The position numbers and the translations under genes are program-made. This document shows positions 21,703 through 31,640 of a stretch of 64,000 nt of DNA, in pieces (within the stretch, counting starts at the first letter, position 1; every line of letters begins with the position of its first letter). The notes beneath the pieces are model-generated. The model worked only from the letters and a program-made list of their open reading frames with translations. It made no database searches and was not told where the DNA came from. The DNA comes from Acanthosoma haemorrhoidale (Eukaryota; Arthropoda; Insecta; Hemiptera; Acanthosomatidae), in contig OV884012.1 in assembly GCA_930367205.1 (NCBI GenBank), positions 54,767,239 to 54,831,238 of the forward strand. The letters are read 5' to 3'.

Positions 21703-22364
21703 ATTAACCAAAACCAAACACTTGTCATTTTAGTAGCCACCATAGAGCTCACTTATAAACAAAGTGCTAGTTAATTACAGAAGTGGACGAGGCCACCTCC
21801 ACTTTAGGTGTCACATCTCATTTGTGTGTTTTGTGGGGGGGGGGGCTGATGTGAGTCACTTGTCTAGTAGATAGGTTCTCTGGAATTTTGCAAGAATGGG
21901 TAGCCTGAAGACCGGTAGAGAGTATGACCACCCGAGTAAACCAGCTCCCTGACCATCCACAAACGTTCTGACAAAAATATCCTGGAACTGAGGCTAGGCT
22001 TCAATCACATGCAAAGCAGCGTGCAACCCTCAATTCGGCTCCATCATCGACCCCATTAAGGCCAACTGAGTGGCTCAAATCACAACCCTGTTCGAAATGA
22101 TGCCCACCCTGACTGTCTGAACGCCCAATTCAAGAGATCGACTACTTGAACTGATAAGTCTAGATTATAGTGACTTAGTAATTTAGTTTCAGTTCCTTAA
22201 ACGTGAAGGTGAGCCCATCATCTGGTCCTGTTTAGCTTGTATAATGTTTCAACATGTTTTGTTAGTTATAAGTTCCTCCTTAAAATGCATGTCCGATGTC
22301 GTAGAAGGAGCCTATTTTATTGCGCATATTCTGTTTATGTTTGTATTTCAATAAAGTTTTAAGA
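21703..22364. other. Unassigned DNA between solo LTR A and LINE relic
   Basis: No long frame. An AATAAA followed by AAGTTTTAAGAGG and a short A run (22350-22384) looks like the 3' end of a retroposed sequence on the plus strand. A run of 10 or more G lies near 21834-21844. Confidence 0.35.
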
Positions 22365-22374
22365 GGATAGGAGG

Positions 22375-22815
22375 GAAAAAAAAGAACTCCTTGGAAGGGA
22401 ATCTCTTAACGATGTACTAGGGAGCGGGGATCTAGGGTGGAGAGATAGGATCGGAGAGGATGAGGTGGAGTAACAGCTAAGTACAGCTGGAGTAAGGAAA
22501 TGGATATAGAGGTGCGAGTAGAAGCGGAAAGGGCTATAGTATAGCTTGGAAAGCATTCCTGTTAGGTATGGGACATTGTGAAATGTTGGAGCATACTCTT
22601 AATGAGGATAGCAGAACCACCATGGGTGCTGTCATATCTGTCAGTCTGGGAGCTGGTAAGTTCGGTATATATTGTCCCTAAAATATAAAAGTTATGTCGG
22701 GTTCTATGACGCATTTTGGTTAATAGAGCGATATCAATGTTTTTGGTTTGTAGTGCTATTATAAGTTTGTTCCTTCGTCGGGGAAGTCCGTTGGAGTTCC
22801 ACATTTGTAGGATAG
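22375..22815 (-). pseudogene. Jockey-type LINE endonuclease relic
   Basis: The minus strand from 22813 reads ILQMWNSNGLPRRRNKL, the start of a Jockey-clade endonuclease (I-QWNANG motif), then NIDIALLTKMRHRTRHNF (N-ID-ALISETH, with the catalytic Glu replaced) and HGGSAILIKS (GG-AI-IK). After a frameshift, AVTPPHPLRS at about 22460 matches the A-Y-PP block. It is truncated at about 22375 beside a short A run. Only the first half of the endonuclease survives. Confidence 0.65.
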
Positions 22816-23762
22816 AAGTTTAGGAAGGACAGGACAATCATGGTTGGGAGGGGAAGACTAACATAACTGTAATTATATTTGTATAATTTCAGTAAGGGGG
22901 ATAATTAATTATTATAGCTGGGCTATATTGAGTTCCTGGCTTTTAGATCAGTTTTTGGTTTGGTACGTTTGCACCGCTCTCACATGTGAGGTTGAAGTGA
23001 CAGAACCTCTTTGTGAGCCTGAAAATCATTACATTGAAGAGTTTTTTCGTTTGAACGGCTTTTCCACCTTAACTATTGTATAAAGAAGGGAGGGAACGGA
23101 AAATACACCCAAGTTATTATCTGCAGGGTATAAGTTATAAAAATAAAGAATAACTGAAGTGACTTCTTATTATTCGGAGTATAGCATTGCAGGCACCATG
23201 GATATAAAAACTGATTTTTTTCTAGTTCCTCGTGTACCATTGCAACAGGAGTAGATGGGTGGAGAAATTCCTGATCTCCACCCGGTATGCTTTTCTTTCT
23301 CTTGATAGGTGTAGTGCTGAATTCAATGACTTACTTGATGATACTTAATGATAGTCCAGTAGGCTTTTGGCTGTAAGGTGGTGGTAGCTCATATTGAGCT
23401 GTATGTGAACGACCCACACTAACAATGGAGAAGATTTTCAGATAGAACTCAACAAAGCTGTCGATTTTAATTTTGAATAGTTAGAGGCTTTAGAAGGTTT
23501 GAGCTCTTCTTCCTAGTCCATGTCTTCAAGGGATCCAGAAAAATACCATAGGGGCCAATAGTTTACCAGGTGTGGTAGGTTACTTAGAAGATTTCGGTGT
23601 GTCCGCGTGCTGGAGCCTCAGCTCGCACTGGAACGGCGTAAGTTTTATTTTAATTCTCATGTTAGATTTTTGGGGAGTTGGTATCGTTCAAAGCACAGTT
23701 TGTTCAATTACGGACAAGACCCGGAAAAGCCGACCGCTCCTGCTTACTCGATGACTTTTTTG
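22816..23762. other. Unassigned DNA
   Basis: No supported gene or repeat. Several 60-residue frames are chance length. Confidence 0.35.
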
Positions 23763-23767
23763 GTGGG

Positions 23768-24637
23768 TGTAGTGACCGCTAACTACATAAGATAAATCAC
23801 TCTATACTATATTATATATATATATATTGTAAATTGATTCAAACAAATGTAAATAACATAAATAAGACATTGTAAATGTTGTAAACAATAAAGAAGTCGC
23901 AGCTGCACGTTAATTAGTTAAGGGCTGGAGACCCTTACCCGGGTCAGGTATCAGTGACTTAGGCCAGGCCTGTCCAAGAACAAAGGCCACCACATTATGG
24001 GCTGTCATTGGCCACAACAACGAATCCCATGACTGAGCACTATGAAGGAAGCCTACTATAAATAAGACCGGGGTCTTTGGCTGTAAACAGTTCTCCTAAC
24101 GGCGCCCTAACGGATGGCTTGCGGCTGCGCTGATGTTCAAGAACTTGGCCTTCTCATTTATAAAAATCTCTGGATCTCTCTCTTCCTAACCTTGCTATGT
24201 TTTAGTCCGGCCTTGTCAGACCCCACACTCTCCTAGTGGGATTCTCTGCCTTCACCTCGCTAAATCTAGCACCTCCTTGGGAGAGACCTCTCCCTAGTGG
24301 ACAACGGTTGTCGTGGCCCTGCCAACTTACCAAGCAGTGTTCCCCACGGCGATTCAGTCTGCCTCTCTCCGGTTCACACTCGCCTTTGGGATCCGGGCGG
24401 ATTTCGCGTACCCTCAGATACCGAGTGTGAATTCGTGGTCATTCCAAGACCACTCAAACTACCTACCCTATACCTCTTCTCCTGAACATAGTGCATTGTC
24501 GGGGCACATACCTATCAAAAAATGGAGTCAGATAGTAAGGCCGTCATGAAACGATTGTCCAGGTTATACACTTAATCAACCCTCACTTTGTCACCAGGGC
24601 TAGGGTAACTAGGCACCCACCTCGTGACGACCCGACA
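23768..24637 (+). mobile_element. Solo LTR B
   Basis: An 870-bp solo LTR starting TGTAGTGACCGC and ending CCCGACA (TG...CA), flanked by the perfect 5-bp duplication GTGGG (23763-23767 and 24638-24642). Its first 60 bases match LTR C (GACCGCTAACTACATAAG), and its last 480 match both A and C. It contains AATAAAG at about 23889, a TATA-like CTATAAATAAG at about 24056 and, by position, a transcription start some 30 bases later. Short frames in all three copies (starting MDNGCRGPANL) follow the sequence conservation and show no protein-type drift, so I do not treat them as genes. Confidence 0.9.
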
Positions 24638-24642
24638 GTGGG

Positions 24643-25550
24643 TATTTAGGAAAATAAAGGATGAACAGCTGTCCACTCTTCAGCTGACAGTGAGTTAAAG
24701 AGGCGAGTCAGGTGAGGCTTGCTAACTCCCACTATCACCAATCCGTATTGCAGCGATCGATTTTTCAAGAAACTAATCGTGTACAACTGCTCCTGGAAAG
24801 CATTTGGTAGATTTCCCGAGGGAGTCAAAGCTCATGTGAAGTCGTAAAAATAAATTTTACGAGTGAATAGGGGGGGGGAGGCTCTACACTACTACTGGAA
24901 AGTAGTTTGAGTATTCTGCTCCACTACGGATTTAGGAATAGCATTAGGTAGGAAGTAACGAAGTATAAGGAAGTGTGTTTGGGGTAGACTGGATTTTAAA
25001 TTGAAAAGCAAGTGTGCCAAAACTGGCCAGCCTTTATCCAGGTGCAACCGTTCTTGTTCTCCAGGGTGGAGGAAATCTGGTCCACAATGTGAAGACCCTG
25101 TTCCACAATGGAGAGTTACACGCAGAATAAAACGGGTGCGTTGGGAGAAAAGAGGTTGTGTTTCAGGAAGAAGAAGGGAAAATTTTATAAGGATTTTCTC
25201 AAAAATCTCGGAGAAGATTGCAAGCAGGGTAATGGGTGATAAGATGAAGGGTTATTTGGTAGCTTACCAGATTTAGTGATTAAAACTACAATGGATAACT
25301 TCCAAACAATGGCAAATAGTGTAGTTTTAAAGATGAAATTAAACGTGGCCGTGCCCAAAAGAAACCGGACTGATGCTATAAATTGCAGAGTTTTTGTAGT
25401 AGCGGGTTTGCCAGCAGGACCGAGTAAAGCAACTTTTCAACAGACGGTATCCCAAATGCTGCCACAAGAGAAGGTTCCATTGTGTTAATTTATTTGTGAC
25501 AGTTCTTTTGCACGCTCGTCGTTTTTGTGGTGGATTATTCTTATGAACAG
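24643..25550. other. Unassigned DNA
   Basis: Two short plus-strand frames (25001-25276 and 25276-25488) are basic and have no motif I recognise. They lie directly before the mariner relic and could be decayed transposon or gene remains. A run of nine G lies near 24871. Confidence 0.3.
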
Positions 25551-25554
25551 CAGA

Positions 25555-25860
25555 TGGATGTAAATGAAGAATTACTTCCTTCTCGAGAAACCTGGCATGG
25601 AGTCTCTTCAAATGTTAAAAGCGGCCTAGAAGGATGATGCTATGGGAAAAACTAGAGTGTTTCAGCAGTTTTCCCGTTTTAAAAGTGGGGAAATGTCAAT
25701 TAATTAGCAACCTCACTTTGGACATCCTTCCACCGCCCAAATCAATGAGAAGGTCGAACAAATTCGAGAAATCAACCTGTAAGATTGATGACGGAGCATC
25801 GAAGAAGTTGAAGAGAAATCTGGAGTGACTTGGAGTTCAGTACAATGAATGCTTGGGATT
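25555..25860 (+). pseudogene. Mariner-type transposase DNA-binding-domain relic
   Basis: The plus strand from about 25567 reads ITSFLEKPGMESLQMLKAA, a stop, then KDDAMGKTRVFQQFSRFKSG and HFGHPSTAQINEKVEQIRE, then EEVEEKSGVTWSSVQ. This is the helix-turn-helix domain found at the start of mariner/Tc1 transposases and SETMAR-like proteins (-MLK-AYG--AMS-T-VFEW--RFK-G----D--R-GRPST). At least one stop and one frameshift break it, and the catalytic DDD domain is not found downstream. Confidence 0.65.
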
Positions 25861-26590
25861 AATGTTCTATCCATATTTGGATATAATAGTTATAATTTGG
25901 ATCTTTTCTTTGGGCATGGCTCTAGTGTGGGTTATATCAGCATTGCGAGGAATACCAAAAAGCAACTTCAGTAGTGACGTAGCAAATCTGGTTCAAATAC
26001 TAAAATTATAGTTTAAAGGAAACAGCATATTGTCTATAAACCATGCTAGTATCTCATTAACACCCATGGCTGCATCCTTTAGTTTTCTCCATGAGGTTCG
26101 CACCATAGGTTTATTTATTTCTTCATAGAACCTTCTTTAATTGAATTAACAACCTACGATTTGTATTTAATATAAAGTTAATAGTTTAAAAAATAAAATA
26201 TGTGGATTAGGTTTCTGTTAATCGAGCGAGGACTGTTCTTGATACATGTCCCCTAATGACGAATGCATGTAAAGTGTCCATGGGCGACATAAGCACTAAA
26301 CCTCTCTCGTCAAGTTGCAGGTCACGAGCGGACTAAATCGAGCGGCAAACCGTACAGCTCCACGCCCCTACCGGCTGATCATATTTCCCATGCTCCGCTG
26401 AAATAAAGATAAATTTTCCTAGGATAATTATTTTTTTAAGATCATACAAGGCAATTTAATAATTAATACTAAATTATAAAAAATCGACAGTATAATAACT
26501 TGTTTCTTTCCATGCACAGATTCATAATGAGTTTGTAAATGTAATGAACATTCCCCACTCTTTCTCGAGCGGCCAGTGCTCACTCATCAG
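25861..26590. other. Unassigned AT-rich DNA
   Basis: No supported gene or repeat. Confidence 0.35.
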
Positions 26591-26591
26591 T

Positions 26592-27229
26592 GGGCTTACA
26601 CGGTTAAAGTTTTGTGTTCACTCCGGATGAATCACACGAAGTGAATGGAAAGTTAATCGTCTAAACAGCAAATCCTTTAAAGTGATCATCCAATAAGGAT
26701 AAAAGAAGTTGGCCCGGGTTCAACTTTTCGTTCACTCTCGATTATTTACTTGGATGAATCATCTCGAATGAACCGTAAAATTAGAATCAACATGTTTAAG
26801 TTAAACCTCCTCCTTGTTTGCTCCAAATTTTTTCCCAATTTTTTGCGTTTTTTTTTGGTTTTTGTTTTCAATTCAAAAAATTTTTTTTAAATGGGAAGAG
26901 ATATGAACTTCATTGGTATTTAAATTTTAGTTTCAAGATGATGAATGTTCGTGGAACAAAAATGATCAAATTAAAATGGATCGAGCTACGAAGGACATTA
27001 TTATTTTATTTTTTCTTCACAATGTAACTTTTAATTTCGTTGGCGAGGTTTATGCAAATTAAATCAACTCCAACACGCACATGTTCAATTACTACCATCT
27101 TGAAGTGAACTGAATGGTTAATTTGTGATGTGTCTAAACTTGAAAAGCGAATTCACCTTTCATCTAACTTCGAATGATTCTTCCAGGGTGAACACAAAAA
27201 GTTAAACTAGTAAACCTGCAGTAAGCCTA
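26592..27229. mobile_element. Inverted-repeat element (possible MITE)
   Basis: The left arm (26592-26660: GGCTTACACGGTTAAAG, TTTTGTGTTCACTCCGG) is matched in inverted order by the right arm (27110-27229, containing CCAGGGTGAACACAAAAA and CAGTAAGCCT). A third, direct copy of the arm motif lies inside at about 26705-26780 (CAACTTTTCGTTCACTCTCG). Arms diverge by many substitutions and no target duplication is clear. The pattern fits a DNA-transposon remnant with long terminal repeats; the class is unknown. Confidence 0.5.
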
Positions 27230-27299
27230 ATTGTACAAGGGTTAAGCTAACCCTTGCGAAAAAATTAAAGTTGAGCAATTAACTGTATAAGATATGTAA

Positions 27300-28130
27300 A
27301 GAAAGACATTTTGGGTTTTTAGTGTCCCCTCCCGTCGAATGACGTGACCCCAGTGTTTAGCACTATGGCCAAACGTTCGGGGAAAATTAGGTTAAGATTT
27401 AGTTTGTTTTAATTGTTAGATGTAAGTTAGTTTTAAGTCTATTATAAATAACGTGAGCCCCATCACGTTTAAAGATGTTTAGTAAATTAATTGAATGTGC
27501 ACGTCAAACATTGTTGGTATAAACTTCAAGAAACCTATGGTAGTCGGCTTTAGTGGTGACATAGGGGTTTACAGCAGCAGATTTTGTTTGTTAGATGTAA
27601 TTTAGTTTTAAGTTTTATGATTCAAAAGGTGTGCCCCATCAATTTTTAAACATGTATAGGCAATGAATGTATAACTTACATTATAATTTTGTAACAAATG
27701 GAAATCACCATGTAAAATTGTTGAAAATTGTATAAAATGTAGCCAAGCTACAGGGCATATATTATTGACCTATTGTAAATAGATTCATTTATGTAGAAAC
27801 TATATTCAATTCCATAATTTGTCGTAACAAGCAGTGGCGTAACTATATCATCTGGGGCCCGTGGCAAATTCCTTTAATGGGGGCCCTATCATTAAGCTTT
27901 ATTATACTTACGAGTTGTTTATTTACCCACAACCAATAATTTGTATTATGGTATATATATTTTAATATTTTTATAAATAGGTACAATATTAAAACAATAT
28001 TTCTGAGCTCGCGGCCACTTGGGCCGGGGCCCTCTTGGGTCGGGGGCCCGTGGCATTTTGCCAGCCTTGCCACCCTGTAGTTACGCCACTGGTAACAAGG
28101 GGATATGAAGAAAAAAAAATAAAAAAATAA
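27300..28130 (+). repeat. Retroposon tail copy 1 (GGGGATATGAA family)
   Basis: It shares CCAGTGTTTAGCACTATG (about 27350) with CCAGTGTTTAACACTATG (about 28580), and its end (AAATAGATTCA...TGTAGAA...GGGGATATGAAGAAA) with the repeats ending near 28893 and 34850. The shared A-rich 3' end suggests a LINE or SINE 3' region. It holds a diverged internal duplication (TTAGATGTAAGTTAGTTTTA at 27416; TTAGATGTAATTTAGTTTTA at 27591) and is split by the MITE at 27832-28091. Confidence 0.5.
27832..28091. mobile_element. hAT-type MITE
   Basis: A 260-bp element with the 14-bp perfect terminal inverted repeat CAGTGGCGTAACTA and a perfect 8-bp target duplication GTAACAAG (27824-27831 and 28092-28099). CAGTGGCG termini and 8-bp duplications are marks of the hAT superfamily. 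GC-rich inside (GGGGCCC blocks on both sides) with no transposase frame, so it depends on an autonomous relative. It is inserted near the 3' end of a retroposon tail. Confidence 0.88.
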
Positions 28131-28139
28131 ACACACTAA

Positions 28140-28905
28140 ACCACTAGTTCCTCCGGAAACCAGTGGCCGCTTCTTCTTCTTGTACGCCCTATACCTCTAG
28201 ACTTCCCCCCTGGCTCTCGATTTTCGAAACGTAAGTTTACGTCCGGTCTTCACAACTTATTTTCTCAAAAAGCCATTGCACGCCATTGGTGAGTACAGAA
28301 TTCTTAACTTTAATGTCGAGATTTTAATGACTATTTTCGAAGAAGTGGATGCGCTACTTTCCATCTACACCCTAGACATTGTCGTCCCCATAGTAATACT
28401 ACAGGGCTACTCTGTTGTCATGGAACGAACCGATTGAACGGTATCATGAGTGGCAAGACATACCTCTCTCCCGAGGTATACCGGACCTCTTGACCTGCAC
28501 CCCTTCCTTGGTGTACCGTCGGTGGGTGGTCCACCGGAGACACATCAAGTTTATTGACTCGTTACAGCACCTGAAAAACCCAGTGTTTAACACTATGACC
28601 CAATTCCGGATCGATGGCAACAGGGTGTCCGAGAAAACTATTTAGTATTAGTCAAAATCGTCTATAAGATTTTTTAATTCTCAAAAACATTGTACTTTGT
28701 TCATTAATGTAATCAGATTGTAACCAAAAAATATTATATATTGACAAAAAATGTAGAAAATGGAGCTACACTACAGTAAATATACTTTAATAAGCACGAA
28801 ATACGATTTTTCTAAATAGATTCAATGTAGAATCTATATTTATCTTTTGTTAAAATGTATATAAAATTGATAAAGGGGATATGAAACAAAAAAACAACAA
28901 CAAAC
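28140..28905 (+). repeat. Retroposon tail copy 2, with short frame
   Basis: It ends GATAAAGGGGATATGAAAC plus A-rich DNA, as copy 1 does. A 76-codon plus frame at 28415-28645 (HEWQDIPLSRGIPDLL, RRHIKFIDSLQHL) may be the last part of a retroposon ORF, but I do not recognise the family. The sequence around 28590 matches copy 1 at 27350. Confidence 0.45.
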
Positions 28906-30375
28906 AGTAAGTAGTGTTAAGTGAATCAGCTTATAATAAAATATAATTGAACCATCGTTTAACAAAATATTTATTTTAATCATTATAAATAATAATAGGA
29001 ACAAAACCACAATACAAATTTATTTTTACCTCATTTATTTAAAAAATGTTTCTTTTTTTGGAAATTTTGGAGGATTTATGACATTTTAATATGCCTGACA
29101 ATAAAGTGGGTTTGAATCCCACCTTTTGAAGTAATTTTAGTTCATGTTACAATTACCCCCGAATGCAAGAGGTTTTAAAACTGTGTGGTAACCTGCTGAT
29201 AGTCAACTATATTCTGCTAGTCAATTATATTTCGAGCCAAAATATAAAATTGACCAAACACTAGCGGCTTTATTGTTAACAAATGGTGGGAATTGTAAGA
29301 AAAAAAAATATTATTGGTTTTTGCTGTCAATAATTGGTAGTATTGAATATAATATTTAAGATTTTTACTTGTGATCCCAACTATGCGTTGAAGACATAGT
29401 AATCAAACCTCTGTCCAATATCCAACAGGTTAGCAACTCCTTAGCCTAGCATAATATAGACAGAAGGCAGTTAACTAAACTGGTAATTAATTTAACCTTG
29501 GGGAGGTCTAAACTTGGCAGAGAATCCAAGTTCCACACTTCTTGTCTGCAGCCTACCAGGCTGCCTATTACCTGCACCATATTAGCGGTGTTATTTTCGT
29601 TTAGTATGCTTGGAGAAATTGGCTGAAAAAGCTTAAAATTTAAAGCATGCGTCCACTCCGATTACCTTTTTTTTTTTGGCGAGACCACAGGTTACTCTTA
29701 GGGACTGCACTAAACCCCGAATTCGTTTCCCAATACCGTCACATTTTTTTCTGTTTGAACAATAATCATTAAAATCTATAGCAGTGGAATCCTATGCCTC
29801 AACTAATAATAACAAACCCTTTTGTTCATATAATTTATGTCACTGTTTGCGTTTCATTTACTAATATATATATTGTAACAAGAATGATGGAGTTTTAAAG
29901 AGTACTGGAATAAAGGATTGAGTGCGAAGATGGTAGCCGAAGGAATCCGTTCAGTGGAAGGAATGGATTGCATCGAAAAAACAAAAATCAGCGCTCAGGT
30001 TCAGAAACCAGTCTTAAGGGATACCTCGATAAGATCGCTCTTTATTCATCATGTTACCGTGCACACTTGCATAATCTAATAACATCATACCCCTGGCATA
30101 TGTTATAAAACAAAAAATAAATAAATTAACTTCTATTATCAAATAATTTTAATACTATCGTTTATAAATTATAAAAATTTTAAAGCCTACGACCTGATTA
30201 AATCCATCTGTCGGCTTTTCCTAGACTAAAAACACTTACATACGAGTATAACCAACAAAGTTATTCATCTTGGGCGAAAGTTTTTTGAAATAGTTTCTCT
30301 CTCAAAAAAATTATTTATTGAAAATAAAATTCAAGTATTACTTAAAATAGTATCTACATTTTCTTTGTTAAAATA
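28906..30375. other. Unassigned AT-rich DNA
   Basis: No gene found. GTGGGTTTGAATCCCAC at 29108-29124 folds like a lone tRNA T-arm (5-bp stem, 7-base loop) but has no other tRNA part. Confidence 0.35.
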
Positions 30376-30379
30376 TAGC

Positions 30380-30560
30380 ACCTTGTGGACTTGGGGGGCC
30401 TCTGGGTTGTTTGTAAATATTGTATGAATGAGCGAGTGAATGATGAATTGTAAATATGATATGAATGATGACATTTATCTCAATTACTCATTGCCTAATA
30501 AAAGGCCGATTGTAATTTTATCTTAATAAAATTGATTGAAACCGAAAAAAAAAAAAAATA
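30380..30560 (+). repeat. Jockey-type LINE 3' tail
   Basis: This matches the 3' end of the LINE copies at 46.5 and 59.1 kb: TCTGGGTTGTTTGTAAATAT, ATGAATGAGCGAGTGAATGA, then TTGCCTAATAAAAGG and a poly(A) run. Severely 5'-truncated. Confidence 0.75.
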
Positions 30561-31230
30561 TATAGCTCACAATTAAGAAATGTTTCAAATTTTCATCAAA
30601 CCACACTCTATCTGCCTGCCCATTAATACAAATCACCAATTTATTGCCAGGCAAAGTTGTTCGTGAGTACTAGTTTAACCCACAACCAGAACATACTCTC
30701 TAAAATGTACTTTCAAGATTTTCGTGAAGTTTATGTTTGTTTTGACATGTTGTCTAACCATAAAATAGAATTTAAACTTTAAGAAAAAATCCCTTCTCAG
30801 TTCTTACACTTAACACGCAAGTAAATTGGACGCTTGATAATACATTATTACGCTAAACAAGTCTTTAATGTCATCACAAAATGAGCCAATTTACGCTTTA
30901 GCGCTGAAACAGGATATATAAAACAAAAAAATTTGTCTGTGTGAAACTTTGTAAAAACGTTTCATTTTTCAAGATATTGAATAATCAAAAGAGTCTACCG
31001 TAATGTTCATGGTGGAGGGGTGTTTTTTTTTTTTTTTTAAATGAGCGTGGGAAATCTGGGCATTGAAATTAGTTTAGGTACAGTCTAGGTTAGTGGCGCA
31101 TGTTTTTTGTGAATTTTTGACGCTGGTTGGAAACGAAAGCAAGGCGATATAACCACCATAAAAACGCGTTGTTATAGTCGAAAATACACGCATTATTTAA
31201 CGTTTTAACATTGAAAAGAACTAAAAATGA
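30561..31230. other. Unassigned AT-rich DNA
   Basis: A run of T at 31021-31039. No gene supported. Confidence 0.35.
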
Positions 31231-31429
31231 TTAAACAAAGTATATGAACAACCAAACTCTATTGCAAGATACTGCCAGTAAGTAAAACAAGCATAAGTAA
31301 ATAGCATTGAATAATAAATAGTAAATAATATACAGTTTAAGTAATGAAGAATAAGTAATGCAACAAGATAAATAGCTACAAATTATAGGAGAAAAAAAAG
31401 GAATATGTATACTAATCATCTCGTGAGTC

Positions 31430-31640
31430 AAGGGACAAGTATATCTATCACCATAGTGTCCATGACTGACTATGGACTCCTGACTAACAATTGCAGGCAG
31501 ACGCTCTTGTGCTATTATAATATCAGTGTTAACAATTAAAGCGTCTGGTTCACCACTAGCTTGTATCATTTCAAAATTACTTTTTTGAAATGATGTTGTC
31601 AGCATTTCAACCAGTTGCTTTTTATTTTTGAAGTAAATGA
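31430..31640 (-). pseudogene. Possible relic of a transposon-linked nuclease-like protein
   Basis: Minus-strand text LTTSFQKSNFEMIQASGEPD then ALIVNTDIIIAQE resembles the part before and around the A(D)-LIV-TA-E-A motif of PIN-like proteins often found repeated in insect genomes. The conserved VVGEDVDLLVLL block that should follow is missing. The annotated 124-codon frame continues into low-complexity hydrophobic text, which is probably not coding. The family assignment is from memory of pattern only. Confidence 0.3.

Noticed and set aside
28415..28645. 76-codon frame as a host gene
   Set aside because: It lies in a repeat copy with a retroposon-type tail and has no splice or start support; listed only within the repeat.
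29108..29124. tRNA T-arm-like hairpin GTGGGTTTGAATCCCAC
   Set aside because: No D-arm, anticodon arm or acceptor stem in the neighbourhood; not a tRNA gene.
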